A stretch of 64,000 bases of DNA from Labia minor (Eukaryota > Arthropoda > Insecta > Dermaptera > Spongiphoridae): assembly GCA_963082975.1 (NCBI GenBank), contig OY720344.1, positions 71,390,546-71,454,545 of the forward strand. Direction: 5' to 3'. Shown here in pieces: positions 34,445 through 47,105 of the stretch (within the stretch, counting starts at the first letter, position 1; every line of letters starts with the position of its first letter). The notes under the pieces were generated by a model, which saw only the letters and a list, made by a program, of their open reading frames with translations, was not told the origin of the DNA and ran no database searches. The position numbers and the translations under genes are program-made.

Positions 34445-34570
34445 ATACTTAAATGGGCTCAAGAGGAATTTATAGGACAAATTCGGACCCAATAGTAATG
34501 AAGCAAGGTTGTGATTATATAATGGTATGGTAATCGATGATCTTTTGACCGTCAAATATTTTAATTACTT
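34445..34570 (+). pseudogene. Possible LINE RT C-terminal fragment
   Basis: A plus-strand reading around 34525-34590 gives MVIDDLLTVKYFNYLVTIV, resembling the VxxFxYLGxxI motif after the RT domain of RTE or related LINEs. No wider support. Confidence 0.25.
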
Positions 34571-35924
34571 AGTTACTATTGTAATATACTTACATATATT
34601 TGAGAAAATTATTTGTCTAATTGAACTCTTATTTAAAAATACCTTATTTAAACCTGCCTAATGAAAATGTTTTTTATTAATATTTATTTATCGAAAATAA
34701 AATATTATATAAAAATCATAAAAATCATAATAAATATCACTTTAAACAAAGAAGAGTTATATTATTCTTTAATTAATTACAATTTATTCAAGGGTATATT
34801 TATTTACATCGAGATATAGCACCTATAGATTTGTTCAAAAAAACAAAAAATATAAATATTCAATTAATAAATAACATTATTATTCAATTATTACACGATA
34901 TAAAATAGAAGTAATATTTAATTATTTTTTATTATAAATGTTATTAAAACATTGTAACTTTCATTTCATATTCAACATATCAAAGTGAATATTTAAACAG
35001 GGTTCTGTGATGATAGCTTACACGAAGGGAAGTGGAAATTTATCAAGTAAACAAAATGAAACCAAATCTATTGAGTCGTTTGTTAAATAAATATTTATTA
35101 ATTATATATATATATATATATGATAATATTTATTTATGAAATATGTCACTAATTGAAAATAATGAAAAAATAAATAAAATACATTGGGGGGAACATTTTA
35201 TAAATTATTTATTTGTTTATTTTGACTCATTTATACATATTTATACATATTTATCTAAAGGACACTTTATATATCATTAAAAATAAAGTAAAATTTATGA
35301 TTAATTGAATATATTTATAAAGATCAATCTATCAATCAATCTAAAAAATCTTTAGATTTAGTATTTTTTATTAATAAAATCTTGTTTTGTTTAATATTTA
35401 CTATTTATTATTCAATACATAAGTATAATTAAGTTAAAAGCTGTTGGCCATCTTGGATAAAAGGATAAAAAAGAGTTCTTATTCTTATCCAACTTAAAAA
35501 AAAATACCGCTATATATATGTAGCTCATACCATATCATCTATTATTTAAGGGTTCAAAATCTGGAACAGCAAAGTATCTTGGGAGCAATAGTTGTTGAAT
35601 ATCTTGCGGATTTTTAGTTCATTTTTGGCTATTTTCTTAAACAAGTTGCTCACTTTTAAAATAACTAATTTAGAATAAGCTTAAATGGAAAGGCATGTAA
35701 AAATAAAATTAAAGGACGTTATCCTTAAATATATAAAAATGTGCTGGTTCATTGGTAGAAGCTCTCAGCTAAATATAGAAAATATATTATTATAAAATTA
35801 TAATAATAATCAAGTTTTAAAACCAGTTTGAACTTAAAGAATCCATCCATGGGGATGTACAAGTAAAACTGAGATAATATCTAAATATTTTAAAATAAAT
35901 TGCTAAAGTCGATAGTAGATTCAC
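34571..35924. other. AT-rich spacer
   Basis: (TA)n near 35104-35121; no recognisable gene. The patch at 35500-35650 has no open frame or ends. Confidence 0.55.
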
Positions 35925-36018
35925 CGCTTTACATGAGTACGAATCGGCTTCATAAAGATTTAAAATTAAAAATGGACTCGGAAATTATTGAACATTCTCA
36001 AATAAATATTTGTATAAA
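35925..36018 (+). pseudogene. Possible Jockey-like ORF2 tail
   Basis: The frame MSTNRLHKDLKLKMDSEIIE near 35933-35990 resembles the LHxDLxIPxxxxEI motif of Jockey tails. Very short, no other parts found. Confidence 0.3.
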
Positions 36019-36118
36019 ATTAATGTATATATAATGTATGTAAATAATATAAATGTATATAATAATTATAAAAACAAAATATAAAGCCTATCAATGTCAA
36101 AGACAAATAAAAATAATT

Positions 36119-36350
36119 GCAGGACCGGTTCTAAGGTTTGGAGTGCACCGGGAAAAACAAAATTTAAGGCCCTTTCATTCAAGAATATACAAATTTACTG
36201 AAAATTAAAACATAGTAAAAAAGGCAAAAAGTCAAAATTCGACAGAAATAATGAATGTAAAAAAATATTTATTTCTATATCGGCGCCACTCAAAATTATG
36301 CGCCCCGTGTAGTCGCTTGAATTTCTCGCCCGTTTATCTGTTGCTGTTTA
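36119..36350. mobile_element. Degraded hAT-type element, one end only
   Basis: The left end CAGGACCGGTTCTAAGG resembles that of the MITE at 51763 (CAGGGCCGTTCCGACC), and a GC-rich block with GGCGCCACTC and GCGCCCCGTG follows. The right terminal repeat is lost. Confidence 0.4.
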
Positions 36351-37028
36351 TATGTATATATACTTACACATGTAATAGAAAACATATGTTTGTTTCAAAA
36401 AGTTTTGAAGCTGCATATTAGAAAATAAATAAAAAAAATAAATGTTGAATGATATGAATTCATTAAAGTGTATTTTAAACAATCTATCTGGCAAAATAAT
36501 CATAATTTGATATTTTAGCGGGGGTGACTCATTGAATATTATTTTATTTAATTAAATTTTATTGTTATTTTTTTTCACCCAATATTTACTTATATTATTG
36601 TTTTATAAATTATTTATAATTACCTATTTAAATAAAAGTTGTTTATTCAAAATGGAGAAGGGGTTGTGTTAATATGTAAGTAATTGATTGTATATTAGTA
36701 GATTTGCCCATTGGCTAGGATTGTCAACACACTATTCTCTATTCACTTATCTTATCCTGACACAAGGGATTCTGTTCAAATTATATTAATCATCTCAAGA
36801 TAACAGATGTATATGCATATATCGTTTGATTACAAAGACACTCTCAAGGGGAATCATTCACAGAATTTTCTATTATATTTTATACATATACGTGTATACT
36901 ACATTTAACCTGAATTTATTGGCTCACATTTTTGATCTTAGTCCACTTTACTCTTAGTATAAAATATTAAAAAGTGTATAAATTCCATATAAGAAAAAAA
37001 ATATGTAGATACTTAAAAATTATAATTC

Positions 37029-37065
<37 letters not shown>

Positions 37066-37560
37066 TTAAATATTGGTAAGGAGCAAAGTTAGGTTTAAGG
37101 CCAATTTAGTTAGACAACTTTCACAATTTAATTATATTTTATAGTTATTAAATCATCTTGGTTAGACCTCAAGCATGATACCATTCAATAACTTTATAAT
37201 ATGGGAAAAATAAAAAAATATATTTATTTCCATATTATGTATCATAAATTATATTATATATATTTTATTATAAATTAAATATCGAAAAAAAAAATTAAAA
37301 TAATTTATAATAATTTTAGTTATTTGTATTATAATAAAAATACCATAGATACTAATATTTATACAAGATTTTATTTTTTATGTTTTTCACTTCAGGATTA
37401 TCAATTCTTTATAAGATTCTGTGTATCCTAATAATAATAATAATAATTCAAAAAAAAATCTTTCCAACAACTTTTTTTCAAATATTCAATTACCATCCCC
37501 TCGGGTACAATAATAAGGCAATAGTAGCATCAGCTCTACCAGGTGACCCATAAAGTGGTT
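36351..37560. other. Spacer with a GC-richer island at about 36690-36900
   Basis: The island includes ACTTATCTTATCC and AAGATAACAG (GATA-type motifs) and TTGCCCATTGGC, without frame or repeat ends. Elsewhere (TA)n near 37037-37063 and low complexity. Confidence 0.35.
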
Positions 37561-37761
37561 TTCGACGACAATCTAAAGTTGAAAGTTCAAAGTACGACTT
37601 AAATTTACGACTTTTGACTTTATTAGAAGTCTCCCGTCGCAGATTTGCTATCTATCTCATGATTAAATCCTTGTACACGGAGTTTATCAAAGAAGCCAGC
37701 CTAAACCACTCATCCCCTATTTATACCAGAGCTATAAAAATGTTTAATCTTAAGATCAAAT
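37561..37761 (+). other. Unassigned coding-like patch
   Basis: An open frame reads RRQSKVESSKYDLNLRLLTL, LEVSRRRFAIYLMIKSLYTE and then IYTRAIKMFNLKIK to a TAA at about 37761. There are no stops over 66 codons and GC is above background. I do not recognise it; a LINE tail or a host exon remnant are both possible. Confidence 0.25.
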
Positions 37762-37811
37762 AACAAACACGCAAATTTTGTTAATTATAAATTAAATTCA
37801 TACTGAGATAA

Positions 37812-37854
<43 letters not shown>

Positions 37855-39884
37855 ATGTTGTCTTCATTTTCATTATAGATGTTACTATTTGTATAAAATT
37901 AATTTAATTAGTAATGAATTTTAACTGTCATCATAAAAATTACCTATTTGGTTATTTATCTCACTGTTAGTGCTTTTACATAATCAACACAATTATTTTA
38001 TAATACACAAATAAAAATCAACATCTTCCCAGTAAAGATTAAGGAATTTAATTTCCAAATCATGCAAAATTATTTTAATTAAAATTTTACTTATGAAACG
38101 TGGTTTGTTAGTGAAATGAGTCGGTGATTGATCATCATGCAGAAAGTGATAATAATTCCAGAAAAAATATATTAAGGTTTATTTAAGACATTTAATACTT
38201 CAACCTTTCCCCCTTTTATTAAGGATAAAGACAGATCATAACTAATATTAAATTCTTTATTTATTGATTCTTATACGTGATAATTCAATTAGAATTGATA
38301 GTCAAATTATTTAAATTATTGTTATCAATCTGTAACCTGAATATACATTTTGAGAATAAACATGTAATTAATTGTGATTGAAATTAATCGATTTTTTTCT
38401 TTCGGTGTTTTCAAATATCTCGATTATTATAGTATTTCAAATGTCAGTTGAGTCTGTCAAATTGTCAATCATAACAATTTGACAGAATTCATAACATGAA
38501 ACTTGAATTGGCGTTCTCAGCAGAGATCTTTTCATTCCATTCATTTTGACTAGATAATTATTGTTTCAATGTAATCCAATAAAAAAATTTGGGTGAAGGA
38601 AGGAATGTTCATTATTTATAAAAATATATATAATTATTACTTGCAATAATTGGGTAAATGAAAATCCAAAATTAAATTTTTTTCGAACTGACTTTATAAC
38701 TTCATTTCTTTATTTTAGTATATAATTAAAAACTATAATTTAATTAAAACTATTCTATTAATTATAATTATTTTTTTGGTACACATTTGAGTATTTTTCT
38801 TTTGTTATTGAATGAAAAAGGAAATACTGTGATCCTTGTTTATTGTTTATATATTTCCCCCCATTTGTATTTCTATATTGATCAACACTGCTTTATTCAC
38901 CTGTGTCCGATGCCATTTTCTGCTGCCACTCTTCCTAAACAAATATTTATTAAAATCATTGAATTATTTTCAATTTGAAATGAGTTAATCTCTCAGTTAA
39001 ATATAAGTCTTTTGTTCAATTTTCAATTGATAACTACTAATTATGTTTTCTGCGCGCGCGTTGCTCTCTAGATTTAAATTAGTTCACAAAGTGCCCCGAG
39101 ATAGGTCGTAGTCAAACGGAGTGTAATTCTCCAAAACCATATAATAGGTTTAGTTAAAATGTTAAATTGGGATTGAAAATGATCAAACGAAAATTAAAAG
39201 TAAAAATTAATGTTCGGTATGATTTTTTTAAATATCGAATACTCGTTAATTACATAAATAAACAATTATTTTTATATTTTTCTTTAGGAAACAGATAATT
39301 TAAAATTGAGCTTACACACTTTCATTTACAGTTCCTCTATTTTATTACCTCAATTTTTCTTCCATAATGGATATTGATCATTATATTAGTGAAGTGAAAT
39401 GATAGTATGTAGTAAATAACGAAGGATTCCTCAGATGGGATCCTCATGCCTATCTCATTCAAAGCTGAAGTAGTAGTAGTAGTAGTAGCGAGACAACAAC
39501 AAAGAGTGAAAAACCAATCAACAAGAATTATGGACACCGGAACATTGGATGATGTGCAAAAACGGAAAATCGAATTCTGTCTCAATATAAATAGCAACTG
39601 AGCAACCACCCACCACTCTACTTGTGCTCTGATTGACTCAAATCGATTGCTTTCAAATGAACGAACAGGCTGTCAAATGAAACCTTCAATATTTTCCAAG
39701 TTGACTGTTATCAAATATTATTTATTAGAAATGCCCTTTGATTTGAAATATATATAAAATACATGGAAGATATATAAAAATAGGAATCAAGCAAGTCTTG
39801 AATGAAAACTGAATACAATTTATAAAATAATAAGTTTAAAAAAAAGGAAAAAAAACTTAAGTAATTTTATAAATAAAAAAGTAA
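37762..39884. other. Spacer with a GC-richer island at about 39420-39700
   Basis: (TA)n at 37814-37852. The island contains (AGT)n at 39467-39488 and mixed sequence with no convincing frame; the minus-strand frame across it owes part of its length to the trinucleotide run. Confidence 0.45.
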
Positions 39885-41552
39885 TTTATATATATAAAAG
39901 GGTTGTTGTCTACATTTTGCTCAGAATTTAAAATAAATGTTTGCACAATTTCACGTTTCATGATCACTAGAATCCATAAGTGACTTTAATATTTTAATTT
40001 AATAGTCTATCTTTATCAGTGTTTCCCAATATTTTGTGCCATGCCCCACCTAAGCCCTTCTAAAATTCTTATGCTCCCATATATTCATAATTTTTAATAT
40101 TAAAAAGGATTAAACTCGTGTCGAGTCCATTTTCGAATTGTCCCCCTTAACAATTAAATTACCCCCTGTGGGCTGTTGGGAAACACTGGTCTATATGCTT
40201 GTCTTTATGTTTGTCTATTCGGGAAATATAGACTCAAAATTGTATGAACCGATTATTATGAAATTACATCAGAACATATACCTCTATTTTAACATAGGCT
40301 TTAATTTTTATCAATATCTAATAAAAATTAATAGTTAAAAATGTATATAATGTCCCATGTTGTTCATTTAGAGACTCAATTTCACACTGAAAGTGTCTAT
40401 TCATTTTCGTCAATGCAATAATATAATAAATAATTCTAGCAATTTCCACAGAAAGAATTATTATATTATTTAAATTTTTATTTTAATTTCTAATATTCAA
40501 ATATTATTTCAACTATAGAATTTATTCTATATTTAAGTTCTTTTTTTAATTAATTTAATAAAATATTTAGATTATATATTTAGTAAATTATTTTTTATTT
40601 TTTTAAATTATTCTTATTTTATTTGAATTCTTTTATGTTTAAAAGTGAAGGGTATAAATTTTATTCATGTCTAATAAAAGAACAAGAATTTTTTTTCGTG
40701 TTTTACAAATTCAAAAATATTTTTAAATCGTCAATTAAAAAATGACTAAATTATTATCTTTGTCTTTGTTTTGAAAATAAATTATTATTAAGAAATGAAA
40801 ATGATTTATTGATCATATAAAAATTAAAATATGATTTTTAGACAAATGAATAAATGATATAAGGAGTTAATAAGAAGTAATTTACTTACTTAAATGTTTA
40901 TTTTTTTATTTATTATATTTAATAAATTTTCTTTTTTTTTTTTGATGAAAGATTAATAAAAAACTAATATATAAAATTAGAATATTTGAATTTGTTTAAA
41001 TTTTAATACAAGTAATCAATCCTATGCAAATAAAATAGGAAATTTTGAAAATCAACTTGCTATTAAAGTCAGAATTATGAGTTGAGTTATAATACTTTAT
41101 AATTTAAATGTTTAATTATATTATTAAATTATAGGAAATATTTGACAATATTTAGTTTCCTAATTCAACTTAGATGGGTAAATGAATTGGACTGTGGTAG
41201 GACCTAAGAATTTTCTAATCTTAGAAGAATATCAATGCGGATTAAGGCCAAATTAGACAACTTTAGAATCTTTCGCTAAGAACATTTAATACTTCTGTAC
41301 TTACACCAATTATTATGACTCAAAAGTTAAAATTAAATCATATTTAAATAAAAGAATAAATATTTATTTAATTTTTGTGTGGTTATCAGGAGACCAAATA
41401 AGTTAAAAAAGTTAGTTTTAGTTTTATAAATCAAATAAATTAAAACCTATTACATACAGACTTGCAACCAAATAATAATGTACATATTACTTTGGGATAC
41501 AGGGGGCAAGGCCCTGTTCTGTGTAAAGAGCGCCGAAGGCGGTCTGAGAATC
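39885..41552 (+). mobile_element. Old Helitron copy with both ends recognisable
   Basis: The left part matches the Helitron 5' region at 57494 and reverse 60819: TATATATATAAAAGGG, TTGCTCAGAATTTAAAA, TTTCACGTTTCATGA, AGAATCCATAAGTGACTTTA, then ACATAGGCTTTAATTTT near 40288. The right part ends with GGATACAGGGGGCAAGGCCC and AGAGCGCCGAAGGCGGTCTGAGAA near 41551, where the CTAG end has mutated. A piece reading EEYQCGLRPN (RT motif) lies near 41230. The copy is ~1.5 kb without the MITE at 40017-40188 and lacks most of the RTE segment. It shows that the 5' block and the hairpin end belong to one element. Confidence 0.75.
40017..40188. mobile_element. hAT-type MITE (172 bp) in the Helitron copy
   Basis: Perfect 13-bp ends CAGTGTTTCCCAA in inverted orientation. 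It interrupts the Helitron just where the TCTG-type tract should be. GTCTAT occurs on both sides, but a clean 8-bp duplication is not seen. It is a deletion relative of the element at 21794-22282. Confidence 0.75.
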
Positions 41553-43954
41553 CAATACAAGTCAATAAAAATTTATAACATATTGCTTTTATCTAGTCAT
41601 ATTAAATAATATTAATAGATAAATTAATGTAATCTATTCATGTTTTTATTTACTTATTAATAAAAAAATATACATTAAGTATATTATTCATATTATGTGA
41701 TGAGAGATGGTCATCTCAGTTATAAACATAAAAATGAGGTTTGTGATAAAGCAAATATTCATTTCCAAAGAGTAAAAGATTAGTAATTTTTCTTTTCTAT
41801 AACAAAGACACTATCGAATTAATCTTAACCACAAACACCTGGTCCAAATTCCCACCTGTCTTCTCATTTAATTGCGTTGAACAGGAAAATTAACTCAAAA
41901 ACCGAGCTTAAAGAGTTGCTCTATCTTGTTTCAGGAGCCTCAATTCGCAATTCTGGCCTCAAGGTGTTTTCTTGGGTTCAAAGCCAAGGGAACTTGAAAT
42001 CTAATTTAGCCTCTCACACTTCCCTGGGTGACTTTAATTAGACAACCATTCCAAAGGGCTTGTTTCTAGAAAGGTGATCCACTCACTGGGCATTTACTAC
42101 CTACAGATAACACCTAACAAGTAATCAATAAAAATATGCATCACATTTGAAAGTGTAATTTCGCATTTACATTGTTAAATAAAAGAGACAAATAGAATAA
42201 AATTAGTTAAATAAAATAATTTAATTTAAGTAATAATATATATAAAATATTATTTTAATTGAATAATTCAGTTCTACGTTCTCAAAGGATTTATTTGATA
42301 TATATATATATTCTCTTATTAGAGATTTTATGAAGTTTTGAGTTTTCACATTTCTGTAAAGTAATTTTCATTAATATAATAATAAAATTATTGAAGTGAA
42401 TAGATAGTTGATCTCCAATGTTTCTATTTTGGAAAATTAATGAAAACTGGTTATTATAAGTCTTTAATTTAATTAATTATTCATTTATTTAATATTTTTT
42501 AAAAATCAAGCTGAAACCCATGTGCAAAATTAATTAGAAATAGAAATAATAACACTGATTAATTAATATAAATCAATGGGATACACGAAACAAATATAAA
42601 ATGGATGTCATATCCAAATCAATTTTTCTTCTTTAAAAAAAAAAATGTAAACCTTCACCCGATTTTGCAAAAGTAATTTATTTTTATCGTAGTATAACAT
42701 TTTATTTTCCGAAGACAATCGGTTCTAGGACATTTTGGTCACCGTATTTAAATGAACTGTTCAAGTTCAATTCGATTTATATTTCGAACATGGGGGTCTT
42801 GGACCATTATTCTCTTTTGTTTCTTTACCAGTCAATGGGAAAAGAAAAGAGAAAACAAATTCTAAGTTTAAACGTTAAATTGCTAGCTCTCCTTTAAGGT
42901 CAAGAGATCAAACAGAATGGGCTTCACGAAATTGTTCGTATATTTTAATGTAAAGAAATCGATCTAAATTTTCTAACATAAATTTGTCAAGATGATCTTT
43001 TTTTATATTTATGAAACTTTTTCCAGATAAATATAAAACTAGATATATTGTACTTTCAAAAATAGAAAAAAACAGCAATATTTTATCCCAAGTGTGATTG
43101 TCATTGTTTTTTGTTTGGAGGAAAGGGAGAAAAATTTACAAAAATAGTATTATTACAAGAGAAAGTTGCCAATCTCAGCTTTCAGGATTATTGAATGTAA
43201 TTGGATGGGCCTATATGGGAAGAGCCTTTAAACGGTCACTCTCTCAAAGGACTCTAAGCTGCTTAGAGATCAATGTTTACTAAACTGAGTTGCATGACAT
43301 TTACAGAATAATATCAATATTATCGTTAATTTTCTATCTTTCTATTTATCTATGTTTTTAATGTTTAGTAATAATAGAAAATTATAAGAATTTCATTGAA
43401 AAATTTAAAAAAAAATAGATGATTATTTTGGTTGAATCTTCCGTATGATATATTATTTATATTTTAGAGAAAAAAAAATAGAAATTTTGAAATTATGGAG
43501 AATTTTAATTAATAGACTATTTTTCTACAAAAGTTTTGCAAATGTTATTATGTACATATTTGTGCATTTCAAGGTTTCAAATGGCATAATTATAGAATTT
43601 TAAATTAAAATAAGGAAATAATTCAAAACAAAATTGTACAAATTTTAAAATAATATTTTTCGCTTTTGTGAATATTTTTAGTGATGATTATTCACTCTGG
43701 AAGAGCAGTGAATGTCAAATCATTACTTGTTATAATTAATTTGCTTTTGATTAAATGTAAATTATTATTTCAATGATTAAAAATAATGACTTATTTTAAC
43801 ATAAGATGTTAAAAGTAAGTAAAGCAAGTAAACAAATTTTAATTTTAAAAACTTTTATAATAAATCATATGAGATTAGGGGTTAAGATAGATAATTTATT
43901 TCATTATTAGTTATATATTTTTATAATAAATTTTTTTTTTATTATTTTCTGGGA
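41553..43954. other. Spacer with GC-richer islands (41860-42090, 42770-42960, 43095-43290)
   Basis: These islands stand out from the AT background but contain no frame of convincing length, splice pattern or repeat end. The frame at 43098 (61 codons) has no recognisable motif. A decayed relative of the 13094 MITE end (TTTTGGTCACCGTAT) lies near 42738. The islands might be conserved non-coding DNA, which cannot be tested here. Confidence 0.35.
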
Positions 43955-43989
43955 TATAAATAAACCTTTTTAGACAACTTAATTCATAT

Positions 43990-44085
43990 TACTAAAATAA
44001 ATTTTTTGTGAACTTGGTAAGGTTTGAACACTCGTCATAAGTTCTATATCTCTGGTATTAGCACTTGTAAGCAACGTTTGAGATA
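43990..44085 (-). repeat. Possible SINE head relic
   Basis: Reverse complement contains GAGTGTTCAAACCTTACC, B-box-like, in AT-rich surroundings. Weak. Confidence 0.25.
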
Positions 44086-44374
44086 AAATTTGTTTGATTT
44101 TTTTTTCAATTTAATTTATCTATCTTCTCTCGCATTAGAAATTTCTACAATAAAATTATTAATACAAAGAATTTTATTCTTTTGAGTAATATTTTTTATT
44201 TCATGATATTATCAATGATAAATATAAATTTTATAAAAAAATGTGAGGATTTAGCTTTCTCTGGAATTTCAAGATATCTGTGCTCACTATCTCATCCTTA
44301 GATAGATATTATTATATTTTATTATAATGAAAATAATACAAGTTTCAAAAATTATTTAAACAGATTGAAAACAG

Positions 44375-45028
44375 AATAAGTTGACCTGTGGCCAGGTCCG
44401 AACCGACCGACGGTTTGAAGTAAATTAATTTCCAGCTACAGAAACAATTTCAAATAATTTTAATATATCTATTAATGTAATAAAAAACAGATATGGATAC
44501 ATAAATAATAAATATAAACATTTTTAATTTTATTTTATTTATAATATATATGCAAGACCAGGCTGTGACGTCATGAATGGCTGGATGTCGTCATATAATT
44601 TTAAATCAAGAAAAAACTAATAAATATGATTTTCCCGAGGATAAAACCAATACAAAGTGCATGATTCGTAGTGATATATAAAAAAATCTCCTCATGTGAA
44701 ATTTGGTGTGAAAATAACCCTTCCCTTCCTATCGTCGATCGCTAATACTAACACTTCCGGTTTCCGGATTTGTACCAAAAGTTGATCAATTCATCCCACT
44801 GATGCATTAAGTAAATATACCAAATTTCATCAAAATTGGTTGAGCCGTTCAGGCTGTACACATCTATACGGACGGACGGACGGACAGACGGACGGACGGA
44901 CAGACATCATGCTAAAAATACTTTTTTCTGTTAAGAAAATGCATGATTCGTGGAGATATGTAAAAATCTCCACATGTGAAATTTGGTGTGAAAACAATAC
45001 CTCCCTTACTATCTTCGGTCGGTAAAAA
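44375..45028 (+). repeat. Repeat D, copy 2
   Basis: It is nearly identical to 10817-11473 with the same ends, the duplicated module and the GACG/GACA tract. One TGACGTCA is intact at 44576-44583; the second has become TGTCGTCA. The 61-codon frame at 44840 lies in the simple-repeat tract and is not a gene. Confidence 0.8.
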
Positions 45029-45067
45029 TATAAATAATTCTTATTTTACTTATAGTAGATAAAATGG

Positions 45068-45109
45068 AAAAAACAATACCTCCCTTACTATCGTCGGTCG
45101 GTAAAAAAT
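45068..45109 (+). repeat. Extra copy of the repeat D tail
   Basis: The last ~40 bases of D (AACAATACCTCCCTTACTAT and TCGTCGGTCGGTAAAAA) occur again 40 bases after copy 2. It may come from slippage, a tandem insertion or a second fragment. A third tail is at 61852-61888. Confidence 0.6.
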
Positions 45110-45191
45110 ATTTGTTGACTAGTAATGTACGAACGAAACTTCTATCATATTTAAACTTATATTCAGGGTGAACATTTTAAGTTGTAAAGTA

Positions 45192-45668
45192 CGAGGGCAG
45201 GTTAATAAGTCCGTGACTTTTTTTTGAATGAAACAGGTTTTTGGATAAAAAATTGTTTTATTTAAACTTAATCTCAATACACTTCGTCCAACGTATCTCC
45301 AATTTTTTTATTCCTTCCAAAAAATAAGATTTCCGAGGAAATCAAAATAGGTATTTGTTTGTGAGATGATTTCATCATTGGAGTCAAATCTCATTCCACA
45401 GAGCCATTTCTTCAGATTTGGAAACAAGAAATAGTCACACGGGACTAAATCCGGAGAATGAATGAATGAGGGAGCAATTCGTATCCCAATTTATGGAAAT
45501 TCACTTTTTTCCATTTTCTTCTCTGCTATTAATGGATGTCAAACAAAAACTAAAAGACCCAGATGGTTCAAATTTCGACATGAGTCAGCTGATGGTTGCC
45601 TGCAGTGTTGCCATTTCATTTAAGAAACAGGAAATTCAAAAAGTCACAGACTTATTGACCTGTCCTCG
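45192..45668 (-). mobile_element. mariner transposon, internally deleted (477 bp)
   Basis: Inverted ends of 31 bp differ at three sites (CGAGGGCAGGTTAATAAGTC / CGAGGACAGGTCAATAAGTC). TA flanks both sides (45190-45191 and 45669-45670), the mariner target duplication. The centre carries a minus-strand transposase tail. The plus-strand frame at 45466 is antisense to the element. Confidence 0.88.
45240..45480 (-). pseudogene. mariner (irritans-like) transposase C-terminal remnant
   Basis: Read from 45480 down, the minus strand shows HSPDLVPCDYFLFPNLKKWL, containing the third catalytic Asp of the DD34D triad, then GMRFDSNDEIISQT, and in another frame RWTKCI-like sequence near 45300 before the stop. 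About 75 of ~345 codons remain. The N-terminal DNA-binding part and first two catalytic residues are deleted. Confidence 0.7.
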
Positions 45669-45670
45669 TA

Positions 45671-46679
45671 TTATATCTGGAGAACTATAAAGTTGGTTAA
45701 ATTATCAAAGAATTTAAATATTATATCAAGAAACCATTTTAAATAATCTTAAGATGCAATTTTAAATTTATATATTACTAACTAAAAAAAAATAATACTA
45801 AATAACTAAAAGTTGTTTGTTATATCAAATGGCTCAATAAGTCGCTTTCAATAAATAACAACAAAGCAATTTTTTTTTAATTATTCAAGAGAAAATAAAC
45901 ACAACTGTTAAGAGGGAATTGTAGACTGAACAAACATGAATTCTTTTTTCCAAATAAATAAAGAAATAAAATATCAATTTTCTTTCTTGTCCGAATAAAT
46001 GAAAAAAAAAAAGAAATTGTTATCAAGCGTACCAAGGAAGGAGCTCTGTAATAAAATTCCGAAGGGGTTGAAATGAGAGAAAAAAAAGAAATAAAATCAA
46101 CAGACGAGTCGACGATTTAGGCTAATGAACATTTTGCTTGTGTCTTCGACTCGCTCTTTGCTTTCTCATTTGGTCTCTATTTTGGCTACACAATTTTTAA
46201 CATTCACCAAGTCGTCAGTAAACGAAAAAGATAAACACCTAATGCCTTAGGGAAATTATATTCGTTGTCACGAATGCCTGGTGAATTTATATTCTATATC
46301 AAATTATTAAATTTTATTTGATTACTCATACAAAAATTCAATTTTCTCATTTGTTTTTTTTTTAATTTAAAATATACTTTCGATAGAATAATAAAAAACA
46401 AAATAATATATGAATATTAATTCATATATTCGAATTGGAAATATTATAAATAGGATAATTATTAACGATGTTGGAGTATTGGTATACGATACACAAGTGG
46501 AAAATGTTGCATTTATAAATGTGAGCAGATATTAAAAACTCGAGTAACCGCATTCCAACTTCTATTTTTTGTTGCTAATTTCATTAATTTATTTCATATA
46601 TCTATATTTAACAGAATCAGGAACAATGTTTTATTTTAATACATTTATTTATTATGTAGCCATATTAAAAATAAAATAA
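45671..46679. other. Spacer with a GC-richer island at about 46030-46270
   Basis: The island (GACGAGTCGACGATTTAGGC and following) has no frame or repeat ends. The rest is AT-rich. Confidence 0.4.
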
Positions 46680-46850
46680 AAACTATCTATCTATCTGGGT
46701 GAATCATGGTTGCAGCAACAATATTCCTCCAAACGTTCCTATCCTGAGCCAGTCTCATCCAACTCGCATTTTCTTCCATCTTCATCACATCCCTTCTTAC
46801 AAAACTGTCCGCTTAGTAACCAGTCACTTTCAATCGGTATCTTTTTACTA
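46680..46850 (-). mobile_element. RTE-type LINE 3' end, different subfamily or older copy
   Basis: Minus strand: GGCTCAGGATAGGAACG and GGAGGAATATTGTTGCTGC match the RTE tail (QDRN-WRNIVAA-like), followed by (GATA)n at 46683-46693, the natural RTE 3' terminus. It is not followed by Helitron hairpins, so it is an independent LINE copy. The two overlapping plus-strand frames near 46699 are antisense. Confidence 0.55.
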
Positions 46851-46904
46851 TCTCTCTCTTTTCGTTGTCGAGATTTTGATGTTTTTATACGTTTTGAAAG
46901 TTCC

Positions 46905-47105
46905 TGAATCATTTTTCACTAAGGTTGAGAAAATTGTCTATCTATGTATGCATGTGTGTATCTGTGTGTGTGGATAAGATTACGCAAAAACGGTTTGAGT
47001 TAGAATAATGAAATTTGGTACATGGGCATTATTCAAAATTCGTAGTTTTCTATCAACTTTTGAGAAATGTAACTCTTTCGGAAGAGGGTCATTACATACC
47101 ATATT
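46905..47105. repeat. Unclassified repeat fragment
   Basis: The phrases TGTGTGTATCTGTGTGTGTG, AAAAACGGTTTGAGTTAGAA and ATGAAATTTGGTACATGGG are typical of non-autonomous elements in arthropods. No ends are visible. Confidence 0.35.

Noticed and set aside
39337-39609. 90-codon minus-strand frame with poly-Thr
   Set aside because: The Thr run is the (AGT)n microsatellite in reverse; no domain or splice context supports a gene.
45466-45690. 74-codon plus-strand frame
   Set aside because: It lies antisense to the transposase remnant of the 45192-45668 mariner and runs through its right inverted repeat.
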